Shown piece after piece: positions 50,817 through 63,030 of a stretch of DNA of 64,000 bases. The stretch covers positions 2,294,001 to 2,358,000 of the forward strand of contig NZ_CP117460.1 in the NCBI RefSeq assembly GCF_030687145.1, in the 5' to 3' direction. Source of the DNA: Pseudomonas sp. FP1742 (lineage in GTDB: Bacteria; Pseudomonadota; Gammaproteobacteria; Pseudomonadales; Pseudomonadaceae). The notes under the pieces were generated by a model that ran no database searches, was not told the DNA's origin, and saw only the letters and a program-made list of their open reading frames with translations. How positions within the stretch are numbered: position 1 is the first letter of the stretch; each line of letters opens with the position of its first letter. The position numbers were made by a program, and so were the translations under genes.

Positions 50817-51320
50817 TCATTGCTCCTTGGCTTCGTTGCGGCCCAAGTGGAACGCCGTGACGGCTGCGGCGAGCAGCAGCATCGAGGCGAGTTCGACCAC
50901 TAGCAGGTAAGGACCGAACAGGCTGATGCCCACGGCCTTGGCGTCTACGGTGGTGTGGCCGAGTGCCTGGCCGCTGGAGTGGCTGAACAGCACATACAGC
51001 AGCTCAGCCAGCAGCAGGGCACCGAGCGCGACCGGGCCCAGCCAGATACCGGGCTTGAGCCAGACGCGTTCTTGCTGAACCGAGGCCGGGCCCAGGTTCA
51101 GCATCATCACCACGAACACGAACAGCACCATGATGGCGCCGGCGTAGGCGATCACTTCCAGTACACCGGCAAACGGTGCGCCGAGGGCGAAGAACGTCAT
51201 GGCCACGGCGATCAGCGAAATGATCAGGTAGAGCAGGGCGTGCACGGGGTTGGTGTTGGTGATCACGCGAAGCGTGGACACAACCGCGATACCCGATGCG
51301 AAATAGAAAGCGAATTCCAT
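50817..51320 (-). CDS. nuoJ: NADH-quinone oxidoreductase subunit J
   Basis: 167 aa, five TM helices, with the conserved [20 protein letters not shown] segment (the pi-bulge TM3 helix of complex I). Close on both sides to nuoI and nuoK. Confidence 0.95.
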   Translation of the reverse strand: MEFAFYFASGIAVVSTLRVITNTNPVHALLYLIISLIAVAMTFFALGAPFAGVLEVIAYAGAIMVLFVFVVMMLNLGPASVQQERVWLKPGIWLGPVALGALLLAELLYVLFSHSSGQALGHTTVDAKAVGISLFGPYLLVVELASMLLLAAAVTAFHLGRNEAKEQ

Positions 51321-51329
51321 CTTTCTTCC

Positions 51330-51875
51330 TTAAGGCAGCAAGCTCTTCACGTTGATCGGTTCGGCTTCATTCTGCGCGGCGCCTTTTGGCTTACCGGCAA
51401 TCGCCATACCTGCAACACGATAGAAGTTGTAATCAGGGTTTTTGCCGGGGCCGGAGATCAGCAGATCTTCTTTCTCGTAAACCAGGTCCTGACGTTTGAA
51501 CTCGGCCATTTCGAAATCCGGTGTCAGCTGGATCGCGGTGGTCGGGCAGGCTTCCTCGCAGAGGCCGCAGAAAATGCAGCGCGAGAAGTTGATGCGGAAG
51601 AAGTCCGGGTACCAGCGACCGTCTTCGGTTTCAGCTTTCTGCAGCGAGATGCAACCCACCGGGCACGCCACGGCGCACAGGTTGCAGGCTACACAACGTT
51701 CTTCGCCGTCGGGGTCGCGGGTCAGGACGATACGGCCACGGAAACGCGGCGGCAGGTACACGGCTTCTTCCGGGTACTGCAGCGTGTCGCGCTTGCGGAA
51801 GGCGTGGCCGAAAATCATCACCAGGCTGCGAAGCTGGGTGAAGAAGCCATGCACGATGTCAAAAATGTACTTCAT
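51330..51875 (-). CDS. nuoI: NADH-quinone oxidoreductase subunit I (ferredoxin-like)
   Basis: 181 aa, two [4Fe-4S] clusters (N6a, N6b): [15 protein letters not shown] and [17 protein letters not shown]. The N-terminal amphipathic helix is followed by [16 protein letters not shown]. It passes electrons from NuoG to NuoB. Confidence 0.96.
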   Translation of the reverse strand: MKYIFDIVHGFFTQLRSLVMIFGHAFRKRDTLQYPEEAVYLPPRFRGRIVLTRDPDGEERCVACNLCAVACPVGCISLQKAETEDGRWYPDFFRINFSRCIFCGLCEEACPTTAIQLTPDFEMAEFKRQDLVYEKEDLLISGPGKNPDYNFYRVAGMAIAGKPKGAAQNEAEPINVKSLLP

Positions 51876-51887
51876 GATTCTCTATCC

Positions 51888-52895
51888 TCACTGAGCCGCG
51901 ACGGCGGGCGTGTTGAGCAACACGATCGCAGCGGTCACCAGCATGTTGATGAGGGTCAGCGGCAGGCAGAACTTCCAGCTGAAATCCATCACTTGGTCAT
52001 ACCGTGGGCGCGGAATCGAGGCGCGCAACAGGATGAAGAACATGATGAAGAACGCGGTTTTCAGTGCGAACCAGATGAACGGGATCTGCGGCAGAATGTC
52101 GAACGGGCCGTGCCAGCCACCGAAGAACAAAGTCACCAGCAGTGCCGAAATCAACACGATGCCGATGTACTCGCCGACGAAGAACATGCCCCATTTCATG
52201 CCGGCGTATTCAATGTGGTAACCGTCGGCCAGTTCCTGTTCCGCTTCCGGCTGGTCGAACGGGTGACGGTGAGTCACGGCGACGCCAGCGATGAAGAAAG
52301 TCAGGAAACCGAAGATCTGCGGAATGACGAACCACATGTTCTGCGCCTGGTATTCAACGATGTCGCGCATGTTGAACGAGCCGACCTGGATCACGATGCC
52401 CATCAGCGACAGGCCCATGAACACTTCGTACGACACGGTTTGTGCCGAGGCCCGCAAGCTGCCCAGCAGGGCGAACTTGTTGTTGCTCGACCAGCCGGCG
52501 AACAGCACCGCGTAGACCGACAGACCGGCCATGGCGAAGAAGAACAGGATGCCGATGTTGATGTCCGCCACACCCCAGGTCGGGGTGATCGGGATGATCG
52601 CGAAGGCAATCAGCAAGGCGCTCATGGCCACGACCGGTGCCAGGGTGAAGATCACTTTGTCGGCGAACGGCGGGGTCCAGTCTTCCTTGAAGAACATCTT
52701 GATCATGTCGGCCGCAATCTGGAACGCGCCGAACGGGCCGACGCGGTTCGGACCGTAACGGTCCTGCCAGAGGGCGAGCAAACGACGCTCGACCCAGCTC
52801 AGCAGCGCGCCGCACACCACAACGGCGAGCAGAATCACGATGGCCTTGAGGACCGCGATGATTACGTCGATCACTTCAGGAGTGAACAAGGTCAT
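51888..52895 (-). CDS. nuoH: NADH-quinone oxidoreductase subunit H
   Basis: 335 aa, about eight TM helices forming the quinone chamber. Seen: [20 protein letters not shown] near residue 35 and [20 protein letters not shown] (acidic quinone-site loop). Its start overlaps the nuoG stop by 4 bases. Confidence 0.96.
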   Translation of the reverse strand: MTLFTPEVIDVIIAVLKAIVILLAVVVCGALLSWVERRLLALWQDRYGPNRVGPFGAFQIAADMIKMFFKEDWTPPFADKVIFTLAPVVAMSALLIAFAIIPITPTWGVADINIGILFFFAMAGLSVYAVLFAGWSSNNKFALLGSLRASAQTVSYEVFMGLSLMGIVIQVGSFNMRDIVEYQAQNMWFVIPQIFGFLTFFIAGVAVTHRHPFDQPEAEQELADGYHIEYAGMKWGMFFVGEYIGIVLISALLVTLFFGGWHGPFDILPQIPFIWFALKTAFFIMFFILLRASIPRPRYDQVMDFSWKFCLPLTLINMLVTAAIVLLNTPAVAAQ

Positions 52896-55606
52896 AGCGC
52901 TGCCTCCTGCAGACCGTCAACGGATTTGCCAAAGATGGCTGGTGGAATGCCGGCGATACCTGCAGGCAATGCGACCAGACCGGCACCCAGCTCTTCGTTG
53001 ATGCGCAGCGGCAGACGCAAAGTCTGGCCAGCCACGTTCAAGCTCAGCAGGGCACCGTCATTGACACCCAGGCGATCGGCTTCGGACTTGGCCAGCGACA
53101 CGTAGGCGGCCGGAATGCGTTCCTGCACCGGTGCGGCTTTGGAAGAGTTTTCTTCGCTGCCGAACAGGTGGAAGAACGGTACGACCTGCCAGGTGCCTGG
53201 CGCCGGGTTGAACGCACGCGGAACACTGGCGAACCAGTTCAGCGAGTCACCGGTGCTTTCGATCAGGCGAGTGCCTGGGTCGCCAGCGCGGATGTGACCA
53301 CCGACTTCATCCTGGAACTTGTTCCAGGCTTGTGGCGAGTTCCAGCCCGGCGACCAGGCGAATGGCACTTGCTGACGTGGTTCGACCGAGCCCGAGTAAC
53401 CTTCCATGGAGAACGCGAATGCGGTGTCGTTGTCCTGGGAAGTACGCGGTTCGTGCACGCTGATGTCGGCGCGCATGGCGGTACGACCGGAGTAACGCAG
53501 CGGTTCGCGCGCCAGTTTCAGGCCTTTGATCCGGAATGCAGCGGACGGTGCGGCATCGACGATGCGTGCCAGTTGCGGCGTGCTTGCAGCAACGGCAGCG
53601 GTGACGTGGTCCAGTTGGGTCCAGTCGATCGGCTGGTTCAGCAGGGTCGAACGCAGGGCATGCAGCCAGCGCCAGCCTTCGCGAACCAGAATGCTCGCAT
53701 CGAGGTAAGTCGGGTCGAAGACCTGGAAGAAGCGCTGGGCGCGGCCTTCCTGGCTGACCAGGGTACCGTCGCCTTCAGCGAAGCTGGCCGCTGGCAGCAC
53801 CAGGTGCGCGCGATCGCTGGTGGCAGTCTTCTGATGGTCCGCCACGATCACCACTTTCGCGGCGCTCAGGGCAGCATCGACACGGGCTTTGTCGGTGCGG
53901 GTGTACAGATCGTTTTCCAGCACGACGATGGCGTCGGCCTTACCGTCGATTACAGCTTGCAGCGCTTCGTCGACCGAGTTGCCGCCGAGCATGGCCAGGC
54001 CGAGGCTGTTGGCCTCCGGCACGATCAGGCTGATGGAACCGTTCTTCTCGCGTAGCTTCAGGGCTTTGGCGATGTTCGCCGCCGCTTCGATCAGCGCCTT
54101 GGAACCCAGCGAGGTACCGGCAATGATCAGCGGACGCTTGGCGGCGAGCAGGGCGTCGGCAATGCGCTTGGCCAGAGCCAGAGCTTCGGCGTCCAGACCT
54201 TCAACGGCCGGTGCGCTGGCGTCGAGGGCGTGAGCCACGGCGAAACCGATGCGGGCCAGGTCGTCTGGTGCGGCATGAACGCATTCTTCAGCGATGTCGT
54301 CGAGCTTGGTTTCAGCCAGGCTGGCGATGAACAGCGGGTTCAGCTCGTGCTGGCCGATATTCTTCACCGCAGCGTCGAGCCACGGCTGAACGCGCATGGC
54401 GTCGGCCATGTCTTCGGCCTTGCCCTTGACCGATTGACGCAGGGCCAGGGCCATGCGCGCAGCGGTCTGGGTCAGGTCTTCGCCGAGGACGAAAATCGCA
54501 TCGTGGTCTTCGATGTCGCGCATGTTCGGGATCGGCAGCGGGCTGTCTTTGAGCACCTGCATGACCAGACGAATGCGTTCCAGCTCCGAAGCTTCGATAC
54601 CGGAGTAGAAGTGCTCGGCGCCGACCAGTTCCAGCAACGCGTAGTTGCTTTCGAGGCTGGCGCGCGGCGAACCGATACCGACGATGTTGCGACCGCGTAG
54701 CAGGTCGGCGGCTTTATCCAGCGCTTCGTCCAGGCTCAGTTTCACGCCGTTGGCCAGCAGTGGCTGACGCGGGCGGTCTTCGCGGTTGACATAGCCGTAG
54801 CCGAAACGGCCACGGTCGCACAGGAAGTACTGGTTCACCGAACCGTTGAAGCGGTTTTCGATGCGACGCAGTTCGCCGTAGCGCTCACCCGGAGAGATGT
54901 TGCAACCGCTGGAGCAGCCATGGCAGATGCTCGGCGAGAACTGCATGTCCCACTTGCGGTTGTAGCGCTCGGAGTGAGTCTTGTCGGTGAACACACCGGT
55001 CGGGCAGACCTCGGTGAGGTTGCCGGAGAACTCGCTTTCCAGGGTGCCGTCTTCAACGCGACCGAAGTACACGTTGTCGTGAGCACCGAATACGCCGAGG
55101 TCGGTGCCGCCGGCGTAGTCCTTATAGAAGCGCACGCAGCGGTAGCAGGCGATGCAGCGGTTCATTTCGTGGGAAATGAACGGGCCCAGTTGCTGGTTCT
55201 GGTGGGTACGCTTGGTGAAGCGATAACGGCGCTCGTTGTGGCCGGTCATCACCGTCATGTCTTGCAGGTGGCAGTGACCGCCTTCCTCACAGACCGGGCA
55301 GTCGTGAGGGTGGTTGGTCATCAGCCATTCGACGACGCTGGCGCGAAACACTTTCGCTTCTTCGTCGTCGATGGAGATCCAGCTGCCGTCGGTAGCTGGC
55401 GTCATGCACGACATGACGATCCGACCACGCTTGTCGTTCTCGTCGGTGTACTGCTTGACCGCGCACTGGCGGCAAGCGCCAACGCTGCCAAGGGCTGGGT
55501 GCCAGCAGAAATAAGGGATATCGAGGCCTAGCGACAGACATGCCTGTAACAGGTTGTCTGCCCCATCGACTTCGAGCTCTTTGCCGTCTACGTGGATAGT
55601 GGCCAT
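52892..55606 (-). CDS. nuoG: NADH-quinone oxidoreductase subunit G
   Basis: 904 aa. N-terminal [2Fe-2S] ferredoxin fold ([20 protein letters not shown]), the His-Cys motif [20 protein letters not shown] for N5, [17 protein letters not shown], and [16 protein letters not shown] for the extra cluster. The large C-terminal region is molybdopterin-oxidoreductase-like and carries no cofactor in complex I. All cluster ligands are present. It begins 137 bases after nuoF, the widest gap of the operon, which contains a strong hairpin. Confidence 0.96.
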   Translation of the reverse strand: MATIHVDGKELEVDGADNLLQACLSLGLDIPYFCWHPALGSVGACRQCAVKQYTDENDKRGRIVMSCMTPATDGSWISIDDEEAKVFRASVVEWLMTNHPHDCPVCEEGGHCHLQDMTVMTGHNERRYRFTKRTHQNQQLGPFISHEMNRCIACYRCVRFYKDYAGGTDLGVFGAHDNVYFGRVEDGTLESEFSGNLTEVCPTGVFTDKTHSERYNRKWDMQFSPSICHGCSSGCNISPGERYGELRRIENRFNGSVNQYFLCDRGRFGYGYVNREDRPRQPLLANGVKLSLDEALDKAADLLRGRNIVGIGSPRASLESNYALLELVGAEHFYSGIEASELERIRLVMQVLKDSPLPIPNMRDIEDHDAIFVLGEDLTQTAARMALALRQSVKGKAEDMADAMRVQPWLDAAVKNIGQHELNPLFIASLAETKLDDIAEECVHAAPDDLARIGFAVAHALDASAPAVEGLDAEALALAKRIADALLAAKRPLIIAGTSLGSKALIEAAANIAKALKLREKNGSISLIVPEANSLGLAMLGGNSVDEALQAVIDGKADAIVVLENDLYTRTDKARVDAALSAAKVVIVADHQKTATSDRAHLVLPAASFAEGDGTLVSQEGRAQRFFQVFDPTYLDASILVREGWRWLHALRSTLLNQPIDWTQLDHVTAAVAASTPQLARIVDAAPSAAFRIKGLKLAREPLRYSGRTAMRADISVHEPRTSQDNDTAFAFSMEGYSGSVEPRQQVPFAWSPGWNSPQAWNKFQDEVGGHIRAGDPGTRLIESTGDSLNWFASVPRAFNPAPGTWQVVPFFHLFGSEENSSKAAPVQERIPAAYVSLAKSEADRLGVNDGALLSLNVAGQTLRLPLRINEELGAGLVALPAGIAGIPPAIFGKSVDGLQEAAL

Positions 55607-55704
55607 GGTTCAAAGTTCTTCGTTGGCCCGGTGTCAGCGGGCGTGGCTAATGGAATCTTGTTATCCGTCCAAATCCAAACAGCCTCGAAAGGCGTCATCG
55701 GACG

Positions 55705-55734
55705 AAAGGCGAACGGCACGGACCGTTCGCCTTT
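55705..55734. terminator. Strong hairpin within the nuo operon, between nuoF and nuoG
   Basis: 12-bp stem AAAGGCGAACGG / CCGTTCGCCTTT with a CACGGA loop. A T-rich tail (TTTTTT) follows only on the plus strand; on the nuo (minus) strand the tail is TTTCG, so it may act as a weak attenuator or RNA-processing site rather than a full stop. Confidence 0.65.
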
Positions 55735-55743
55735 TTTAAAGCG

Positions 55744-57099
55744 TTAAGCGCCGACTACGATCGGCTTTGCCAGAGGCGGGACGACGGCGCGGGTAGGCGC
55801 GATGCCGGCTTCGAACTCTGGACGGAAGTATTTGATGGCACTGCCCAACGGCTCCACGGCACCCGGTGCGTGAGCACAGAAGGTCTTGCCCGGGCCGAGG
55901 AAACCGACCAGACCCAGCAGGGTCTCGATATCGCCGGCTTGCCCTTCACCGTTCTCGATCGCGCGCAGCAGCTTGACGCTCCACGGCAGACCGTCACGGC
56001 ACGGGGTGCAGAAGCCGCAGGATTCACGGGAGAAGAACTCTTCCATGTTGCGCAGCAACGACACCATGTTGACGCTGTCGTCCACCGCCATGGCCAGGCC
56101 GGTACCCATACGGGTGCCCACCTTGGCGATGCCGCCGGCGTACATTTGTGCGTCCAGGTGTTCCGGCAACAGGAAGCCGGTACCGGCGCCGCCTGGCTGC
56201 CAGCACTTGAGCTTGTAACCGTCGCGCATGCCGCCGGCGTAGTCTTCGAACAGCTCGCGACCGGTGACGCCGAACGGCAATTCCCACAGGCCCGGATTCT
56301 TGACCTTGCCGGAGAAGCCCATGAGCTTGGTGCCCATGTCTTCGCTGCCTTCACGGGCCAACGATTTGTACCAGTCCACGCCGTCGGCAATGATCGCCGG
56401 CACGTTGCACAGGGTTTCGACGTTGTTCACGCAAGTCGGCTTGCCCCACACGCCTACGGCGGCAGGGAAGGGCGGCTTGGAACGCGGGTTGGCGCGGCGG
56501 CCTTCGAGGGAGTTGATCAGTGCGGTTTCTTCACCGCAGATGTAACGCCCGGCACCGGTGTGGACGAACAGCTCGAAATCGAAGCCGCTGCCCAGGATGT
56601 TCTTGCCCAGCAGGCCCGCTGCCTTGGCTTCTTCCACGGCACGGTTCAGGTGCTTGGCGGCGGTGGTGTATTCGCCACGCAGGAAGATGTAGCCACGGTA
56701 GGTTTTCAGCGCGCGAGCACTGATCAGCATGCCTTCGATCAGCAGATGGGGCAGTTGCTCCATCAGCATGCGGTCTTTCCAGGTGTTCGGCTCCATTTCA
56801 TCCGCGTTGCACAGCAGGTAGCGGATATTGATGGATTCGTCCTTGGGCATCAGGCCCCACTTCACGCCCGTGGGGAAGCCTGCACCGCCGCGACCCTTGA
56901 GGCCGGAGTCTTTCACGGTCTGGACGATGTCGTCCTGGGCCATGTCGGCGAAGGCCTTGCGTGCAGCGGCGTAACCGTTCTTGGCCTGGTACTCGTCGAG
57001 CCATACGGCTTCGCCATCGTCACGCAGACGCCAGGTGAGCGGGTGAGTCTCGGCCGAACGCTTGATGCGGTTGGCAGGACCGAAGGAAGTCAGGGTCAT
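55744..57099 (-). CDS. nuoF: NADH-quinone oxidoreductase subunit F
   Basis: 451 aa, NADH/FMN and [4Fe-4S] N3 subunit. Seen: [20 protein letters not shown] (NADH/FMN loop), [19 protein letters not shown] and [15 protein letters not shown] with the N3 cysteines; a later Cys is in [10 protein letters not shown]. Start overlaps the nuoE stop. Confidence 0.97.
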   Translation of the reverse strand: MTLTSFGPANRIKRSAETHPLTWRLRDDGEAVWLDEYQAKNGYAAARKAFADMAQDDIVQTVKDSGLKGRGGAGFPTGVKWGLMPKDESINIRYLLCNADEMEPNTWKDRMLMEQLPHLLIEGMLISARALKTYRGYIFLRGEYTTAAKHLNRAVEEAKAAGLLGKNILGSGFDFELFVHTGAGRYICGEETALINSLEGRRANPRSKPPFPAAVGVWGKPTCVNNVETLCNVPAIIADGVDWYKSLAREGSEDMGTKLMGFSGKVKNPGLWELPFGVTGRELFEDYAGGMRDGYKLKCWQPGGAGTGFLLPEHLDAQMYAGGIAKVGTRMGTGLAMAVDDSVNMVSLLRNMEEFFSRESCGFCTPCRDGLPWSVKLLRAIENGEGQAGDIETLLGLVGFLGPGKTFCAHAPGAVEPLGSAIKYFRPEFEAGIAPTRAVVPPLAKPIVVGA

Positions 57100-57593
57100 A
57101 CGTAGCCCTCGAGCAATTTGGCAACGCCGGCAGGCTGCACATCACCGAATGTGTCGTCGTCGATCATCAACGCCGGCGCCTTGTCACAGTTGCCGAGGCA
57201 GCAGACCGGCAGCAGGGTGAAGCGACCGTCGGCGGTGGTCTGGCCCAGGCCGATGCCCAGCTTGCTCTGGATTTCGCTGACCACCGATTCATGGCCGCCG
57301 ATGTAGCAGACCATGCTGTCGCAGACGCGAATGATGTGACGGCCGACCGGCTGACGGAAGATCTGGCTATAGAAAGTAGCCACCCCTTCAACGTCGCTGG
57401 CCGGGATGCCAAGGATTTCGCCGATGGCGTAGAGCGCGCCATCAGGCACCCAGCCACGTTCCTTCTGGACGATCTTCAGGGCTTCGATCGACGCCGCGCG
57501 CGGGTCTTCGTAGTGATGCAGCTCGTGCTCGATGGCCGAGCGCTCGGTTTCGCTGAGGGCGAAACGGTCTGTCAGGATAAGCGTGCTGTTCAT
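57096..57593 (-). CDS. nuoE: NADH-quinone oxidoreductase subunit E
   Basis: 165 aa thioredoxin-like [2Fe-2S] (N1a) subunit. The four ligands appear in [10 protein letters not shown] and [16 protein letters not shown]. Its ATGA overlap with nuoF implies coupling. Confidence 0.96.
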   Translation of the reverse strand: MNSTLILTDRFALSETERSAIEHELHHYEDPRAASIEALKIVQKERGWVPDGALYAIGEILGIPASDVEGVATFYSQIFRQPVGRHIIRVCDSMVCYIGGHESVVSEIQSKLGIGLGQTTADGRFTLLPVCCLGNCDKAPALMIDDDTFGDVQPAGVAKLLEGYV

Positions 57594-57595
57594 GC

Positions 57596-59386
<1,791 letters not shown>

Positions 59387-59452
59387 TTATCGCTTTCGGT
59401 CAACGTAAAGAATGAAGCCAGTTTCTCGTTTCTTTGTAAGAACAGATCTGGA

Positions 59453-60127
59453 TCAGACTTCGTCGGGGCTGCGCAGGTTGGTTACCTGAATACGCTGTTC
59501 GCGGCGCTGTTCCTTTTGCGAAGGCATCTCGGCGCGGTAAACGCCTTGATCGCCAACGACCCAGGAAAGTGGGCGACGCTCCTGGCCAATCGACTCCTGC
59601 AACAGCATCAAGCCTTGCAGGAAAGCTTCAGGGCGGGGCGGGCAGCCAGGCACGTAGACGTCCACGGGCAGGAACTTGTCCACCCCTTGAACGACGGAGT
59701 AGATGTCGTACATGCCACCGGAGTTGGCGCACGAACCCATGGAGATAACCCATTTAGGTTCGAGCATTTGCTCGTAGAGACGCTGAATGATCGGCGCCAT
59801 CTTGATGAAGCAGGTACCGGCGATAACCATGAAATCCGCCTGACGCGGCGATGCCCGGATCACCTCGGCGCCAAAGCGCGCGATGTCGTGGGGCGCCGTG
59901 AAGGCGGTAGTCATTTCCACGTAGCAGCACGAAAGACCGAAGTTATACGGCCACAAGGAGTTCTTGCGCCCCCAGTTGATCGTGCCGTTGAGCACGTCTT
60001 CGAGCTTGCCCATGAAGATGTTTTTGTGGACTTGATCTTCTAACGGATCGGAAACGGTTTCCCGTTGGCCAATCGGATACTGCTCGTTAGGAGCATCGGG
60101 GTCGATCCTGGTGAGATTGTATTGCAT
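59453..60127 (-). CDS. nuoB: NADH-quinone oxidoreductase subunit B
   Basis: 224 aa, terminal [4Fe-4S] N2 subunit. Ligands in [24 protein letters not shown] and [10 protein letters not shown] are all present. The ATG of [11 protein letters not shown] with GAGG 8 bases upstream is chosen rather than a TTG two codons earlier. Confidence 0.97.
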   Translation of the reverse strand: MQYNLTRIDPDAPNEQYPIGQRETVSDPLEDQVHKNIFMGKLEDVLNGTINWGRKNSLWPYNFGLSCCYVEMTTAFTAPHDIARFGAEVIRASPRQADFMVIAGTCFIKMAPIIQRLYEQMLEPKWVISMGSCANSGGMYDIYSVVQGVDKFLPVDVYVPGCPPRPEAFLQGLMLLQESIGQERRPLSWVVGDQGVYRAEMPSQKEQRREQRIQVTNLRSPDEV

Positions 60128-60137
60128 TGCCAAAGCC

Positions 60138-60551
60138 TCATTGTTTCAGCTTCGCTTGCCGCTTACGACGAGCTTCCGGAGCCCAGTCAAGGGCGCCCAC
60201 TCGGAATAGGTAGACAAGACCTGCCAACAGAATTGCTATGAAAACGAGAGCTTCGACGAATCCGGTCCAGCCGCTTTCGCGGACGGACACAGACCAGGCA
60301 AAGAGAAAGAGGGCTTCGATATCGAAGATCACGAAGAGCATCGCGACCAGATAGAATTTGGCTGAGAGCCGCAAGCGGGCGCCACCTGTAGGTAGCATGC
60401 CGGACTCGAACGGTTCGTTTTTGCTGCGGCCCCAGGCTTTTGACCCGAGGAGGCTGGAGACGCCGAGCATGAAGGCGCAAAGGCCGCCGACACCCAGAAG
60501 GAAAATGGCAAAGCCCCAGTTGTGGGCCATGAGTCCGGTCGCTTCGGGCAT
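60138..60551 (-). CDS. nuoA: NADH-quinone oxidoreductase subunit A
   Basis: 137 aa, three TM helices with the family loop [20 protein letters not shown]. The ATG of [13 protein letters not shown] is used, giving the usual family length; a longer frame adds 25 residues. First gene of the complex I operon. Confidence 0.95.
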   Translation of the reverse strand: MPEATGLMAHNWGFAIFLLGVGGLCAFMLGVSSLLGSKAWGRSKNEPFESGMLPTGGARLRLSAKFYLVAMLFVIFDIEALFLFAWSVSVRESGWTGFVEALVFIAILLAGLVYLFRVGALDWAPEARRKRQAKLKQ

Positions 60552-60638
60552 GCTGGTAATCCTTAACAGAGAGCAAAGGTCTCTGAGCTTGAAAAGAAAC
60601 AAAGCAGTGACGATATGTCGCAGCAATCAATCGCGCTG

Positions 60639-60667
60639 ATTTTATGGCTAAACACCGAGCAAGTAAA
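60639..60667 (-). promoter_or_regulatory. Candidate sigma-70 promoter of the nuo operon
   Basis: Minus-strand TTTACT (60667-60662) and TAAAAT (60644-60639) with 17-base spacing, about 90 bases before the nuoA ATG. The -10 matches 5 of 6 consensus bases and the -35 matches 4 of 6. Confidence 0.5.
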
Positions 60668-60800
60668 ATTCAGATAGCGAAATTATTTACAGGAATAAGG
60701 ACATAGCACACCTCCAAAGCCCTGTAGCCCATGCGGTTCGGGCATTAGCGGGGGTTTTGTCAATTATGTTTTGTAGGGAATGTAACGAACATAGTTGCCG

Positions 60801-60819
60801 CTAAATGATAATCAGTATT
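60801..60819. promoter_or_regulatory. Fur-box-like element
   Basis: CTAAATGATAATCAGTATT matches the 19-base consensus GATAATGATAATCATTATC at 14 positions, including the central ATGATAATCA. It lies about 250 bases before nuoA and roughly 130 bases upstream of the candidate nuo -35. No other nearby gene starts from it. Confidence 0.5.
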
Positions 60820-60975
60820 ATTTGGTGCGGTTTTCAAACTGTTTAACGGGCAGCGGTTCGGGAAGTTGTCTTATAAGTGCGTTACTGCAAGTAGCACGCG
60901 GGGTGTTTTTACCTTGTTTGCGTGATCGCGAAATTGCTCTGGATCAACGTTTTTCCTGGGGGCGCCATCGGCCCC

Positions 60976-61064
60976 TGTGGGAGCGGGCTTGCCCGCGAAT
61001 GCGGTGGGTCAGTCGACATCAATGTTGGAAGATGGGCCGCCTTCGCGAGCAAGCCCGCTCCCAT
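60976..61064. repeat. REPIN, GTGGGAGCGGGCTTGCTCGCGA family
   Basis: Inward arms with small divergence (GCTTGCCCGCGA on the left, CCATAG on the right), between nuoA and aceA. Confidence 0.85.
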
Positions 61065-61094
61065 AGGGTTCGGTGGTGTTCATGGTATCGCAGG

Positions 61095-61124
61095 CAAAAA
61101 AACGCCCCGAACCAGTCGGGGCGT
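61095..61124 (-). terminator. Rho-independent terminator of aceA
   Basis: Minus-strand stem ACGCCCCGA / TCGGGGCGT with a 5-base loop, followed by seven T. Confidence 0.92.
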
Positions 61125-61190
61125 CAGATGGGCGGCTTTGCGGTTAGCTTTTATTCGGTCCGCAAGGGCCGTTTGCTTACACGAAGTAGA

Positions 61191-62516
61191 TCAGTGGAAC
61201 TGTTCTTCTTCGGTCGAACCGGTCAGCGCGGTCACCGAAGACGTGCCACCCTGGATCACGGTGGTCATGTCGTCGAAGTAGCCGGTGCCCACTTCCTGCT
61301 GGTGAGCCACGAAGGTGTAACCCTTGGCGGCATCGGCGAACTCTTGCTCTTGCAGCTTCACGTAGGCGGTCATGTCGTTGCGGGCGTAGTCGTGCGCCAG
61401 GTTGAACATGCTGTGCCACATGTTGTGAATGCCGGCCAGGGTGATGAACTGGTGCTTGTAACCCATGGCGGACAGTTCGCGCTGGAACTTGGCGATGGTC
61501 GCGTCGTCCAGGTTTTTCTTCCAGTTGAAGGAAGGCGAGCAGTTGTACGACAGCAGTTGGTCCGGGTATTCCTTTTTGATCGCTTCGGCGAAACGACGGG
61601 CTTCGTCCAGATCCGGCTTGGCGGTTTCACACCAGATAAGGTCGGCGTACGGCGCGTAGGCCAGGCCGCGAGCGATGGCCTGGTCGAGGCCGGCGCGCAC
61701 TTTGTAGAAGCCTTCCTGAGTACGTTCGCCAGTCACGAACGGCTGGTCGTACGGGTCGCAGTCGGAGGTCAGCAAATCAGCCGCGTTGGCGTCGGTACGG
61801 GCCAGGATGATGGTCGGGGTACCGGCAACGTCAGCCGCCAGACGGGCAGCGGTCAGCTTCTGTACGGCTTCCTGGGTCGGAACCAGTACCTTGCCGCCCA
61901 TGTGGCCGCATTTTTTCACGGAAGCCAGTTGGTCTTCGAAGTGAACGCCGGCAGCGCCTGCTTCGATCATGCTCTTCATCAGCTCGTAAGCGTTCAGTAC
62001 GCCGCCGAAACCGGCTTCAGCGTCCGCCACGATCGGCGCGAAGTAGTCGATGTAGCCTTCGTCGCCCGGGTTTTTGCCGGCTTTCCACTGGATCTGGTCG
62101 GCACGACGGAACGAGTTGTTGATGCGCTTGACCACGGTTGGAACCGAATCCACCGGGTACAGCGACTGGTCCGGGTACATCGATTCGGCGGAGTTGTTGT
62201 CCGCAGCCACTTGCCAGCCCGACAGGTAGATCGCCTGGATGCCGGCCTTGACTTGCTGTACCGCCTGGCCACCGGTCAGGGCGCCCATGCAGTTAACGAA
62301 ATCTTTCTCGGGGCGGAAGGATGGCTTGGCGCCCTGGGTCACCAGGTTCCAGAGCTTCTCGGCGCCCATTTTTGCAAAGGTGTGCTCAGGTTGAACCGAG
62401 CCACGCAGACGGACGACGTCAGCAGCGGAGTAATTGCGCTTCACGCCTTTCCAGCGTGGGTTTTCAGCCCAGTCTTTTTCGAGGGCTGCAATTTGCTGTT
62501 CGCGTGTCAGTGCCAT
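61191..62516 (-). CDS. aceA: Isocitrate lyase
   Basis: 441 aa glyoxylate-shunt enzyme splitting isocitrate into succinate and glyoxylate, needed for growth on acetate, fatty acids and leucine products. Seen: [13 protein letters not shown] near residue 95, the catalytic [14 protein letters not shown] near 200, and [16 protein letters not shown] precedes the ATG of [14 protein letters not shown]. Length fits the shorter, E. coli-like isoform. Its operon is monocistronic here, with a terminator and no aceB. Confidence 0.97.
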   Translation of the reverse strand: MALTREQQIAALEKDWAENPRWKGVKRNYSAADVVRLRGSVQPEHTFAKMGAEKLWNLVTQGAKPSFRPEKDFVNCMGALTGGQAVQQVKAGIQAIYLSGWQVAADNNSAESMYPDQSLYPVDSVPTVVKRINNSFRRADQIQWKAGKNPGDEGYIDYFAPIVADAEAGFGGVLNAYELMKSMIEAGAAGVHFEDQLASVKKCGHMGGKVLVPTQEAVQKLTAARLAADVAGTPTIILARTDANAADLLTSDCDPYDQPFVTGERTQEGFYKVRAGLDQAIARGLAYAPYADLIWCETAKPDLDEARRFAEAIKKEYPDQLLSYNCSPSFNWKKNLDDATIAKFQRELSAMGYKHQFITLAGIHNMWHSMFNLAHDYARNDMTAYVKLQEQEFADAAKGYTFVAHQQEVGTGYFDDMTTVIQGGTSSVTALTGSTEEEQFH

Positions 62517-63030
62517 GGAGATAAACCTCGTCGCGTCTTTAATCGAAAATGGTTCTGGGTGAACAATTCCTGCGTGCCAAATACGCTCATTCAGTTGGGG
62601 CGTACATGGCTGCTCGCTGACCAGAAGCTTAGGCGGTCAAGTCGGGTTCGGCGGGGATGGCGACGGGATGAACGATGGGCTCGAGGGGGAAGTGAGCAGG
62701 TAAGGGCGAACTGGCGAGCGCGTTCGGGCGTCGTGGGCCTTGGTGCGAACTTCAGTGTGGAGCCGGGTTACCTAATTACGCTTCCGTCCCTCGGGACAAC
62801 TTCGTTCCAGTCGGCAACCTCGTCAAACACACCTTGTGGGCGGTACAGACACGAATCGGCTCGCGGGGTAGGGTGCGAACAGCGACTCGAAAGCCCTTGC
62901 CAGGGCCTCTGATTAGCGGGAGCGAGGCCATCATGCCTTTGCTTTTTTGGCTCGTCAAACGTTTTGTAGTGCTTTTTTTCAAGCACTACATCTTTAGTCT
63001 AATACGACTAATCAGTCAGTTTTTGGTGCT
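62517..63030. other. 514-base region upstream of aceA with inverted repeats
   Basis: No convincing gene is seen; short open frames on both strands lack ribosome sites and family resemblance. Features present: a TGGCACG heptamer on the minus strand (62579-62573) without a matching -12 element, and two inverted repeats at the far end. These are TGTAGTGCTT / AAGCACTACA (62965-62974 and 62981-62990, a 10-bp stem with TTTTTC between) and TAGTC-N6-GACTA (62995-63010). The second resembles a GntR- or TetR-size operator. Confidence 0.55.

Larger units (their letters stand above)
60552..61190. other. 640-base region between nuoA and aceA
   Basis: No coding sequence is supported. It holds a candidate nuo promoter (60639-60667), a Fur-box-like element (60801-60819), a REPIN (60976-61064) and the aceA terminator (61095-61124). 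The stretch between about 60670 and 60800 is A+T-rich and may hold further upstream sites. Confidence 0.6.

Noticed and set aside
48731..50860. A 709-residue plus-strand open frame antisense to nuoL/nuoK
   Set aside because: It is the shadow of nuoL codon bias in GC-rich DNA: low-complexity, rich in Gln/His/Arg/Asp, no start context, no family resemblance, while the minus strand is unmistakable NuoL.
50955..53105. A 716-residue plus-strand open frame antisense to nuoJ-nuoG
   Set aside because: Covers four well-defined complex I genes on the other strand and shows no domain; a codon-bias artefact.
62517..62640. A sigma-54 promoter for aceA, based on TGGCACG on the minus strand (62579-62573)
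   Set aside because: The bases at the -12 position (AATT) do not match TTGCW, so only half the promoter is present; RpoN effects on aceA could be indirect.
60795..62912. A 705-residue plus-strand open frame antisense to aceA
   Set aside because: Spans the REPIN and aceA terminator and is antisense to a certain isocitrate lyase gene.
62776..62986. A 68-72 aa minus-strand gene upstream of aceA
   Set aside because: Only GTG/TTG starts within a hairpin, no ribosome site, and no recognisable domain; overlapping open frames exist in two minus-strand frames.
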